The position numbers were made by a program, and so were the translations under genes. The notes under the pieces were generated by a model. That model was not told where the DNA came from and did no database searches. It worked only from the letters and a program-made list of their open reading frames with translations. 8,693 nucleotides of DNA, taken from assembly GCA_030632625.1 (NCBI GenBank), contig DAOVUK010000103.1, positions 1 through 8,693 on the forward strand, given 5' to 3'. The DNA comes from Gammaproteobacteria bacterium (GTDB taxonomy: Bacteria > Pseudomonadota > Gammaproteobacteria > GRL18). Of this stretch, positions 1-6,432 are shown in pieces; position 1 is the stretch's first letter; each line of letters starts with the position of its first letter.

Positions 1-864
1 ATTCAATGGAGTGAACCTCAGGGTGAGCCATTGTCTGTTGCTCTGATCCAGGGCAATGTTGATCAGTCGGTTAAATGGGACCGCTGGCAATTAGAAAAAA
101 CCAAACAACTCTATGTGTCATTGAGCCAGGATCAATGGCAGGACAATGACCTGATTGTCTGGCCGGAAAATGCCATTCCGGTGTTTTACCATACTCTGGA
201 AAGCGGCTTTTATCATAACCTGGAATTACAGGCGAAAAAAACACAGACTGAATTAGTCACCGGCCTGCCGGTTTTTGATGATAAAACTGAGCAATATTAC
301 AGTGCCATGACCAATCTGGGAGGCCAGCAGGGATATTATTATAAAAGCCATCTGGTGCCTTTTGGTGAGTATGTTCCCCTGGCTTCCCTGATTCGGGGAC
401 TGATTAAATTCTTTAATATGCCTATGTCCGGTTTTAGTGCAGGCGATTCTGAGCAGCCGCCCATGTTAATTAAGGGGCATAACGCCGTCGTGACTCTCTG
501 TTATGAAGATGTTTTTCCTCAGGATATGCTGCAGCAGATCCCCCAGTCTCAGTTTATGATTAATTTATCTAATAACGGCTGGTACGGTGATTCTTTGGCA
601 CCGCATCAGCATCTGGAAATGGCTCGTATGAGGGCTCTTGAATCCAGTCGGGAGCTGATCCGCAGTACCACCAGCGGTATCTCGGCATTAGTTGACTCTA
701 AAGGAAAAATTCTGGTCAAAGGGCCGCAATTTAAACAGGCTGTTGTCAATGGCAAAATACAGCCGCGTACCGGCACAACACCCTATGTATACTGGGCTAA
801 CTATCCGATAATTTTACTTTTTATGGCTGCTTTATTATTGTTTTGGAGGCAGTCGAAAGCATAA
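1..864 (+). CDS. lnt: Apolipoprotein N-acyltransferase, 3' part (5' end outside window)
   Basis: Lnt transfers the third acyl chain from a phospholipid to the N-terminal cysteine of lipoproteins at the periplasmic face of the inner membrane. The frame is open from base 1, so this is the C-terminal part of a protein that is usually about 500 residues. The TTG at 31 is internal and not a real start. What remains is the carbon-nitrogen hydrolase domain with its likely catalytic triad: Glu in WPEN (codon 166-168), Lys in YYKSHLVPFGEY (343-345) and Cys in TLCYED (499-501). The NNGWYGDSLAPHQH and ARMRALESSRELIRSTTSG blocks are typical of Lnt. A final hydrophobic helix (about 793-843) matches the last transmembrane segment of the family. 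The stop overlaps the next ATG by one base. Identification is firm. Confidence 0.97.
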   Translation: MQWSEPQGEPLSVALIQGNVDQSVKWDRWQLEKTKQLYVSLSQDQWQDNDLIVWPENAIPVFYHTLESGFYHNLELQAKKTQTELVTGLPVFDDKTEQYYSAMTNLGGQQGYYYKSHLVPFGEYVPLASLIRGLIKFFNMPMSGFSAGDSEQPPMLIKGHNAVVTLCYEDVFPQDMLQQIPQSQFMINLSNNGWYGDSLAPHQHLEMARMRALESSRELIRSTTSGISALVDSKGKILVKGPQFKQAVVNGKIQPRTGTTPYVYWANYPIILLFMAALLLFWRQSKA

Positions 865-2144
865 TGAACTATAAAATTTTTCTCAGCCTGTTGTTCTTTT
901 TACCAGTCAGTTTTGCTTATGCAGAAATTATAGAAACTTATACGATCAAAGCCGATTCCGTATGCTCTGGTGAAAATAGTTTAATGGTGATATCAGGACA
1001 TGAAATGCCTCAATTACTGGGTGCCAGAGTTGACCAGCTGTCTCTGTTGAGTTTATTGCATAACAAAAGACAAATGATTGTTTTTCAAATTGATCAAAAA
1101 GATAGCCAGGGACGATTTATTCTCAGTAAAAAGAGTTTAGATAATTCTGCAGCAAGTAATATCATGGGCGATCATGATGAACTGGTTTTCAGAAAAAAAG
1201 ATCTGGGTGAGCATCTGCAGCCTTCTTCTGAATTATTTAAGCGATATTCACTTATTGAAATAGAAGTTATTTCTGAGTCGGGTGATTCAGCAGTAAAAAA
1301 AGCTTCCGGATGGATTTATATTGCTTTGCATAGCGCTATCCTAGAAAAGACAAACCCGGATTTTAAGCAACAAAATAAATTACTGATTTATGAACCGGAA
1401 GAGGATACGGTTATCAGCCCTGTTTATAAAATTGGTTTTTCAAAAGACCAGCCATTTTTGCTTGATGCCTTTCATTGGCGCCTGCCGGATCGAGCGGAAT
1501 GGAGTCATGATGTGACTGACAAAATGAAAATTCGCCATATCGGCAAGTTTCTGGGGTTTCCATTTAAACGCACAGATGATGACTATTATTCACAACTGGT
1601 GGATATAAAAGCAGGGCCGTTACGGATTATTCGACGCACAGAAAATAAAGTGAAAGTTTTCTGGAAACTGAAAAGTCCGGCACTATATATTGATTATGTT
1701 ATGCTGCCTGATGGTTTTATTATGAATAGTATGATTGATATTCCCTTTAAAATTTCATTCTTTTTTAGCGGCCTGCAAACGTTAACCACTATGGACTGGA
1801 ATCATGCGCCTGAGCTGCCGGAGCTGAGCATCAAATCAGTCAAGGGCAATCTGACTCTGCCGGTTAACGGTCAGCCTTCAGATGATAAAGATGCATTTAA
1901 TCAGATTGCCGGCAGAGAATTTTCACTGAGCAGTAAGCCGGGACGGTTTGCTGTTAAACTGGATATTCCCGATGATTTTCCCATTCATTCTCAGCTTTAT
2001 CTAAGAGATGCACTGCATGAAATAGATTTACCGGAAAATTATCCCGGCCAGTTTGGCAATGTTGGTTTTAAAACAACTGGCTGGGAAAATATAGACAGTA
2101 AACTTCACCATCTGAAGTTTACTGTTTGTGTTGACCGGACATAG
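864..2144 (+). CDS. Exported protein of unknown function, coupled to lnt
   Basis: I do not recognise this 426-residue protein. The chosen ATG overlaps the lnt stop as TAATG. A start 21 bases upstream (TTG at 843) would put seven polar residues before the signal peptide and is less likely. Residues 1-20 form a clear Sec signal peptide (Lys, then a Leu/Phe-rich core, ending in AYA), with probable signal peptidase I cleavage before Glu21. There is no lipobox and no later convincing membrane helix, so the mature protein is probably periplasmic. The mature part is rich in beta-forming and aromatic residues and has motifs such as LIYEPEED, AFHWRLPDRAEW and DYVMLPDGFIMN. The only cysteines I see are near the two ends (residues 34 and 422) and could form one disulfide. 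GGAGG at 845-849 is rather far from the start; GAAAG closer in may serve. The link to lnt suggests shared expression, not necessarily a shared role. Confidence 0.8.
   Translation: MNYKIFLSLLFFLPVSFAYAEIIETYTIKADSVCSGENSLMVISGHEMPQLLGARVDQLSLLSLLHNKRQMIVFQIDQKDSQGRFILSKKSLDNSAASNIMGDHDELVFRKKDLGEHLQPSSELFKRYSLIEIEVISESGDSAVKKASGWIYIALHSAILEKTNPDFKQQNKLLIYEPEEDTVISPVYKIGFSKDQPFLLDAFHWRLPDRAEWSHDVTDKMKIRHIGKFLGFPFKRTDDDYYSQLVDIKAGPLRIIRRTENKVKVFWKLKSPALYIDYVMLPDGFIMNSMIDIPFKISFFFSGLQTLTTMDWNHAPELPELSIKSVKGNLTLPVNGQPSDDKDAFNQIAGREFSLSSKPGRFAVKLDIPDDFPIHSQLYLRDALHEIDLPENYPGQFGNVGFKTTGWENIDSKLHHLKFTVCVDRT
2088..2132 (+). other. Strong RNA hairpin in the 3' end of the exported-protein gene
   Basis: Bases 2096-2107 and 2113-2124 are a perfect 12-bp inverted repeat around a 5-base loop (2108-2112), and A2095-T2125 adds a thirteenth pair. 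In plus-strand RNA the stem continues to about 20 pairs (2088-2132) using three G-U wobbles. On the minus strand those three positions would be A-C mismatches, so the outer stem favours the plus transcript. The following bases are T-rich but broken by G, so this is not a clean intrinsic terminator. It sits 20-50 bases before the stop codon, upstream of a new promoter, and may act as a weak terminator or 3' stabiliser. Confidence 0.55.
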
Positions 2145-2185
2145 ATTGTCAGCATAAAACACCCTGTTTGACTCACGCTGGAAAG

Positions 2186-2215
2186 TTCGTAAGTTGTTAC
2201 TTTCTCCGCTATACT
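2186..2215 (+). promoter_or_regulatory. Candidate sigma-70 promoter for the lipid-transport operon
   Basis: TATACT at 2210-2215 is a good -10 hexamer. The -35 region is weak: TTCGTA at 2186-2191 with an 18-base spacer is the best match. Transcription would begin near 2222, leaving a leader of about 37 bases before the GTG at 2259. It lies in the only gap (2145-2258) between the exported-protein gene and the transporter genes, where a promoter is expected. This is a prediction from sequence match and position only. Confidence 0.45.
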
Positions 2216-2258
2216 CTTTATTCAACTCTTCCATAAATGACAGACAAACAGGTATGTT

Positions 2259-3413
2259 GTGGATAACGTCGCTCCCGCATTTCAAATTAACCATAACAAC
2301 TCATTGCTGGAGATTGAGCTGAAAGGTGACTGGCTGCTTGATTCGGATCTCTCTGCTGCCAGACTGCCCGATGAGCTGGAGAATGAATTAGAACAGCAGT
2401 TTAACAGCAAACCTGATATACAATCTGTGAAAATCACCATGACACAGGTGAGCGGATGGAATTCGGCACTGTTGACGGTAATGCTTTGCCTGAGTGAATT
2501 ATGCCGGCAATATCAGGTGCAGTTTGATATGACGCAGCTGCCTTTAGAAATGAGCCGCCTGATTAAATTATCGGCAAAAATACCTTCAGGAAGTATTAAA
2601 CAGCACCAGGAAAAAGATACCTCATTTTTACATAACGTCGGTACTAATGTCATTGCAGCGGTTAAAGAAGTAGGTGAGGTGATTGAATTTATCAGTGAGT
2701 CAGGTGTGGCTTTTATGTCTATGCTCAAAGGCAAAGCAATTTATCGCTCGTCTGATACCTGGCTGATTATGCAGCAGACAGGTGCGGAAGCGATGCCTAT
2801 TGTCAGCCTGTTAAATTTTCTGGTGGGTGCTATCTTAGGTTATATTGGCGCCATGCAGCTGGAAAAGTTTGGTGCTGAAATTTTTATTGGTGATATGGTG
2901 GGTGTTGCCATGACCCGTGAAATTGCCGCAATTATTACCGCGATTATTATGGCCGGCCGTTCGGGGGCAGCTTTTGCTGCTCAGCTGGGCACCATGAAGG
3001 TCAATGAAGAAATTGATGCGCTCAGAAGTATGGGCTTGTCCCCCATGGAGTTTTTAGTCCTGCCTCGAATGATTGGTATGATGCTGATGATGCCGCTATT
3101 GGCAATCTATGCTAATTTTATGGGAATTTTGGGCGGGGCACTGGTGGCCTATGCGATGTTAAATATCACTCTGGAACAATATATAGGCGTGGTGATTAAA
3201 TCAGTGGGACTGAATGATATTGCGGCTGGGGTTTTTATGTCGGCAGTCTTTGGTGTCATTGTGGCTGTTGTGGGCTGCCAGAAAGGCATGAGTTGCGGCA
3301 ATAGTGCGGAAGCCGTAGGGGCATCAACCACGTCTGCTGTGGTTACCTCAACGGTGATTATCTTTATCAGTGCTGCAGTTTTAACCGTTCTTTATGGTGT
3401 GCTGGGAATATAA
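2259..3413 (+). CDS. mlaE: MlaE-family ABC permease with N-terminal STAS-like domain
   Basis: This is the inner-membrane permease of an MCE-type lipid transporter; the family moves phospholipids or other lipids between the inner and outer membranes. It has 384 residues, longer than plain MlaE (about 260), because residues about 8-110 form a soluble STAS/MlaB-like domain. Residues about 125-384 are the MlaE domain, with the conserved block from TREIAAIITAII through AGRSGAAFAAQLGTMKVNEEIDALRSMG (219-259), then LVLPR, and the GCQKGMSCGNSAEAVG segment near the end. Several hydrophobic helices run between these blocks. The start is GTG, preceded by ACAGG at 2248-2252; an in-frame TGA at 2238-2240 excludes a start farther upstream. 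The stop overlaps the ATPase ATG by one base. The fused STAS domain probably replaces a separate MlaB subunit. The family is certain; the lipid carried is unknown. Confidence 0.95.
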   Translation: MDNVAPAFQINHNNSLLEIELKGDWLLDSDLSAARLPDELENELEQQFNSKPDIQSVKITMTQVSGWNSALLTVMLCLSELCRQYQVQFDMTQLPLEMSRLIKLSAKIPSGSIKQHQEKDTSFLHNVGTNVIAAVKEVGEVIEFISESGVAFMSMLKGKAIYRSSDTWLIMQQTGAEAMPIVSLLNFLVGAILGYIGAMQLEKFGAEIFIGDMVGVAMTREIAAIITAIIMAGRSGAAFAAQLGTMKVNEEIDALRSMGLSPMEFLVLPRMIGMMLMMPLLAIYANFMGILGGALVAYAMLNITLEQYIGVVIKSVGLNDIAAGVFMSAVFGVIVAVVGCQKGMSCGNSAEAVGASTTSAVVTSTVIIFISAAVLTVLYGVLGI

Positions 3414-4261
3414 TGATGACTGATCACTCTGTAAATAGCCACTCAGACACTTCCTTAATCACTAAGAGTTCATTCGCTGATGCCATCATTGTTGAAAATC
3501 TCAGCCTGGCTTATGATGGGCATATTATTCAGCAGGATCTAAATTTTACTATTAAGAGAAATGATATTTTTATTATCATGGGTAGTAGCGGCAGTGGCAA
3601 AAGTACCTTAATGAGGGCCATGACAGGCTTAAATAAACCCTCAAGTGGTGATGTCTTTTACCACTGCAGCAAGGAGTCTTCTGCTGATAAGCACTGCGGA
3701 ATCTGGCAGGCATCAGATAGCATGCAGTTGAATATTATGCAGCAGTTTGGCGTTATGTTTCAAAATGGTGCTCTGTTCAGTTCCATGACGCTGCTGGAAA
3801 ATGTCTCACTGAGGCTGACACAAACGACAAAATACAGTCCGGGCAGGATCCGCAGGATAGCGGCTTTTAAATTAGCGCTGGTGGGCTTAAAAGGCTTTGG
3901 ACATTATTATCCTGCCGAGATAAGTGGTGGTATGCAGAAGCGGGTTGCTATCGCCAGGGCAATGGCAATGGATCCGCCGATTTTATTTTTTGATGAGCCT
4001 TCTGCCGGTCTTGACCCGGTCAGCTCAAAATTACTGGATGATTTATTACTGGAGTTACAGGACAGCATGGGGATCACCATGGTTGTTGTGACGCATGAAT
4101 TAGACAGTATTTTTGCCATTGCAAATAATGCCATTTTTCTGGATTATGAACAAAAAACAATTATTGCCAGAGGTAATCCAAAACAAATGTTGTCAGACAA
4201 TCGTCATGAGCAGGTGCAGTCCTTTCTCCGTAGAGGTAAACTATTAAGGGATCAAGAGTAA
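3413..4261 (+). CDS. mlaF: MlaF-type ABC transporter ATPase
   Basis: This is the cytoplasmic ATP-hydrolysing subunit that drives the adjacent permease. All nucleotide-binding motifs are intact in its 282 residues: Walker A GSSGSGKST (57-65), Q-loop Gln117 in MFQNGALFSS, signature ISGGMQKR (170-177), Walker B ILFFDEP (190-196, Asp194 and Glu195), D-loop SAGLD and switch His228 in VVTHE. The FQNGALF and SGGM blocks are typical of MlaF rather than other importer ATPases. About 20 extra residues precede the conserved core, and the stretch between Walker A and the Q-loop (about 80-112) is somewhat longer than usual and carries two cysteines (85, 95). The ATG overlaps the permease stop; GGGA at 3404-3407 is a plausible ribosome binding site. 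A second ATG follows at 3416. The stop overlaps the next gene by one base, so the three genes are likely translationally coupled. Confidence 0.95.
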   Translation: MMTDHSVNSHSDTSLITKSSFADAIIVENLSLAYDGHIIQQDLNFTIKRNDIFIIMGSSGSGKSTLMRAMTGLNKPSSGDVFYHCSKESSADKHCGIWQASDSMQLNIMQQFGVMFQNGALFSSMTLLENVSLRLTQTTKYSPGRIRRIAAFKLALVGLKGFGHYYPAEISGGMQKRVAIARAMAMDPPILFFDEPSAGLDPVSSKLLDDLLLELQDSMGITMVVVTHELDSIFAIANNAIFLDYEQKTIIARGNPKQMLSDNRHEQVQSFLRRGKLLRDQE

Positions 4262-5280
4262 TGAGTATAAAGGCAAACCCAACGGCTGTCGGTGGCTTCG
4301 TCATTGGCGCAATTTTTTTAATAGTGGTCAGTTTTCTGGTTTTAGGTTCCGGCCGTTTTTTTAAAAATGATCTGCGTCTGATGGCTGTTTTTCCGGGCAC
4401 AGTCAAGGGCTTACATGTGGGCTCACCGGTTTTATTTCGCGGCGTTAATATTGGTTCAGTGGCTGAGATCAAGCTTTATCATGATCATAAAACTCAGCAA
4501 AGTCTGGTACCTGTTTATATTGATTTAAAACAGGAGGTGATGGAATTGATGATTAAGGAAGAAGATGCCGACTTATCTCAGGAACAGGCTCTGGGATTGA
4601 TGGTTGAAATGATTAAGTCAGGTCTTCATGCCCGGCTGACAATTGAAAGCCTGGTGTCAGGCCGGCAAATCGTTGAATTTGAATTTGATACCAGTGTGCC
4701 AATCAAGATAACGGGTATTGATAAGCAATATCTGGAGATCCCGACAATTGAGTCTGACCTGGAAAAATTACAAAATTTATTTAAAACCATTCCATTAAAA
4801 GAGTTAACAGAAAGTCTGGTTATTACAGTCACAGAAATTAATAAAATGTTTGCTGACAAAGACGCCAGAGAAATTTTTAATAATATTAATGCCACCATTT
4901 CGGGCAGCCGTCAGTTCATAGACAATCTCAATGAACAGATCATCCCGCTGTCTCAGTCAACACAGGAGCGATTGGCTGAAGTTCAGATATTGTTAAAAAA
5001 TACCGAAGCACAATTAACCGAAACACTACTGGAATTAACTCGATTATCAACTAATGTCAATGAAAGACTGACCAGTTTGACGACATCAGCAACCACTGCC
5101 TTTGATAAAAGTGATATAGTTTTAAGCAATATGAATGCCATCGTTGATAAGAACAGTAAGGTGCGTAATGAACTCGAACAAAGTTTAAAAGAGCTGTCCA
5201 GAGCGGCAAAATCAATGCGTGTTTTTAGCGAATATCTGGAGCGCCATCCGGAAGCTTTAATCCAGGGTAAAAAATACTAA
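4261..5280 (+). CDS. MCE-domain (MlaD-like) periplasmic substrate-binding protein
   Basis: MCE proteins bind or channel lipids across the periplasm as ring or tube assemblies on the ABC permease. This protein has 339 residues. Residues about 10-29 form a single N-terminal membrane helix (GGFVIGAIFLIVVSFLVLGS). The MCE domain spans about 38-147, with the typical FPGTVKGLHVGSPVLFRGVNIGSV and the later LVSGRQIVEFEF. Residues about 163-325 are long amphipathic, probably coiled-coil helices, longer than in the 183-residue E. coli MlaD, so a helical extension or needle is possible. The tail (YLERHPEALIQGK) is a common ending in MCE proteins paired with PqiC-type lipoproteins. The ATG overlaps the ATPase stop, with AAGGG at 4246-4250. 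An inverted-repeat element begins two bases after its stop. I leave the symbol blank because it is not a strict MlaD orthologue. Confidence 0.93.
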   Translation: MSIKANPTAVGGFVIGAIFLIVVSFLVLGSGRFFKNDLRLMAVFPGTVKGLHVGSPVLFRGVNIGSVAEIKLYHDHKTQQSLVPVYIDLKQEVMELMIKEEDADLSQEQALGLMVEMIKSGLHARLTIESLVSGRQIVEFEFDTSVPIKITGIDKQYLEIPTIESDLEKLQNLFKTIPLKELTESLVITVTEINKMFADKDAREIFNNINATISGSRQFIDNLNEQIIPLSQSTQERLAEVQILLKNTEAQLTETLLELTRLSTNVNERLTSLTTSATTAFDKSDIVLSNMNAIVDKNSKVRNELEQSLKELSRAAKSMRVFSEYLERHPEALIQGKKY

Positions 5281-5282
5281 TG

Positions 5283-5445
5283 CTTATACCCAAACAACCT
5301 GTATTTCCGGTTCTTCACATTATGGCGTACTTTTTGTATTCACTCGGTGACTTCAGCCATTCATAGATAGGGTAGAGACGTTGCATGCAACGTCTCTACA
5401 ATTTGGAAAAATACGCGCCGCATTTCCAGGTAGTTTGGGTATAAG
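5283..5445 (+). mobile_element. MITE-like non-coding element with 18-bp terminal inverted repeats
   Basis: The left end, CTTATACCCAAACAACCT (5283-5300), and the right end (5428-5445) are inverted copies with one mismatch in 18. Inner segments are also partly complementary (GCGTACTTTTT near 5326-5336 against the complement of 5405-5416), and the centre holds a perfect 28-bp palindrome. No credible gene lies inside: one short plus-strand frame starts within the palindrome and runs into the lipoprotein gene out of frame, so it is a chance ORF. The element fills most of the gap between the MCE and lipoprotein genes. A TA target duplication is possible if the true ends are at TACCC/GGGTA, but it cannot be proven because the repeat continues through that point. 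The strand is nominal. The transposase family is unknown. Confidence 0.7.
5372..5399. repeat. Perfect 28-bp palindrome inside the MITE-like element
   Basis: Bases 5372-5385 (GTAGAGACGTTGCA) are followed with no spacer by their exact reverse complement (5386-5399). The symmetry ends on both sides (G5371 against A5400). Either strand could form a hairpin or the duplex a cruciform. No T-run follows, so it does not look like an intrinsic terminator. From memory, very similar palindromes recur as dispersed repeats in some cyanobacteria and large sulfur bacteria; I cannot check this here. Confidence 0.85.
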
Positions 5446-5483
5446 GGTTGTTCACAGGTGCTTTTTCATCGGAGAAAAGTTAA

Positions 5484-6095
5484 ATGACTTTATTGAATTT
5501 ACACAAAATTGTTTTTATTCTGCTGCCTGTTTTATCTGGAAGTTTATTGCTTTCCGGATGTGCTGCATCACGAAAAGCAGACTTTTACCAACTGGAAGAA
5601 ACCGTTAATAGCGCTCTGATCGGTGTTGAAAAAGGGCCTGTTATCGGGCTTGGACCCGTTCATTTGCCTGAATATATAAACCGCCCTCAAATAGTGACCA
5701 GAAATTCTAAGCATAGTTTGAATGCCTCAGAGTTTAATCGCTGGATAGAACCTATAAATGACAGTATCAGTCGCCTGCTGGTGATTAACTTATCCAATAA
5801 TCTGAATTCAAACCGGGTTTACGGGGTGCTGAAATACGACAGACAATATCCTCTGGATCTTAGAGTTGCCATTGATATCGGCCGTTTTGACGGACAGCTG
5901 GGAAAAAACGTTTTTCTGGAGTCCCGCTGGAGTCTTTTTGATAAAAATGATCGGCCGCTGCTGACCAGAATTTCTCTTATCAAAAGCCCAGTCAATGGCG
6001 AGGACTATGAGGCTCTGGTGAGTGCCATGAATAAAGCTTTGCAGCAACTGGGCAAAGAAATATCACAGGCATCAGAGTCTTTTCTGGACAGATAA
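5484..6095 (+). CDS. PqiC/ABC_trans_aux-family lipoprotein of the MCE transporter
   Basis: This is a probable outer-membrane lipoprotein partner of the MCE system, related to E. coli PqiC (YmbA) and the ABC-type transport auxiliary lipoproteins. It has 203 residues. The signal peptide ends in a lipobox LSGC, with Cys26 as the acylation site. Ala at +2 gives no inner-membrane retention signal, so Lol sorting to the outer membrane is expected. Family-typical segments are FYQLEE just after the anchor, GPVHLPEYINRPQIVTR (about 57-73), the FNRWIEPINDSISRLLVINLSNNL helix and IDIGRFDGQLGKNVFLESRWSL, with a C-terminal helix. The start is backed by GGAG at 5471-5474, nine bases before the ATG. The upstream operon genes overlap by one base, but this one is displaced about 200 bp by the MITE-like element. 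Its acylation would depend on Lnt, whose gene lies in the same window. Confidence 0.9.
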   Translation: MTLLNLHKIVFILLPVLSGSLLLSGCAASRKADFYQLEETVNSALIGVEKGPVIGLGPVHLPEYINRPQIVTRNSKHSLNASEFNRWIEPINDSISRLLVINLSNNLNSNRVYGVLKYDRQYPLDLRVAIDIGRFDGQLGKNVFLESRWSLFDKNDRPLLTRISLIKSPVNGEDYEALVSAMNKALQQLGKEISQASESFLDR

Positions 6096-6096
6096 T

Positions 6097-6432
6097 TTAT
6101 GTTTGCAGAGTGAAGTCTGTTTCAGCGCTGGTTTTATCAATAGAAACCAGCAGTTCACAATAGGTATTTTCTGCCATAGGATCATCACCGCAATTGCAGC
6201 CGGCAATAATTTCATTAAAGAAAATACCGACCCTGACCTGAATTTTGCGGTCATTTTCTGTGGCAGAATTAATCAAAGCGGAAATATCAGAAGCATCCGC
6301 TTTGCCCCCCTGACAGGTTGCCTGATCTAAGGGCAGAACATCATCAGCTAATGTCTCAAGCTCCTGCTTTAAGACTTTTTTAAAGTCCTCAGAACCCCAG
6401 TGCTGCAAAGAATTAACAAGTCTGGTCATCAT
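6097..6432 (-). CDS. Small conserved protein with CxC and further cysteines, function unknown
   Basis: This 111-residue soluble protein has no signal peptide. I recognise it only as resembling a conserved hypothetical family of gammaproteobacteria. The N-terminal half is helical (LVNSLQHWGSEDFKKVLKQELETL). The C-terminal half has beta-like strands with a conserved-looking core IFFNEIIAGCNCGDDP (70-85) and TYCELLVSIDK (90-100). Cysteines at 79, 81 and 92 (plus 40) could bind a metal or a Fe-S cluster, but this is inference. The ATG directly follows the stop of the MoaD-like remnant frame and overlaps the actual stop of the DUF971 frame (ATGA), so it is probably translationally coupled. A second ATG follows at once. 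No strong Shine-Dalgarno sequence is seen. Its stop is one base from that of the convergent lipoprotein gene. Confidence 0.8.
   Translation of the reverse strand: MMTRLVNSLQHWGSEDFKKVLKQELETLADDVLPLDQATCQGGKADASDISALINSATENDRKIQVRVGIFFNEIIAGCNCGDDPMAENTYCELLVSIDKTSAETDFTLQT

Noticed and set aside
2237..2266. Nine-codon frame (MTDKQVCCG) overlapping the permease GTG start
   Set aside because: It has no Shine-Dalgarno and no attenuator-like structure; a chance frame is more likely than a leader peptide.
5381..5608. Plus-strand frame of 75 codons beginning inside the palindrome
   Set aside because: It starts in a non-coding repeat, overlaps the well-supported lipoprotein gene in another frame and has no recognisable features.
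6127..6151. Inverted repeat GCTGGTTT / AAACCAGC as a terminator for the lipoprotein transcript
   Set aside because: It has only 8 bp, a 9-base loop and no T-run on either side, and lies within the coding region of the convergent gene.
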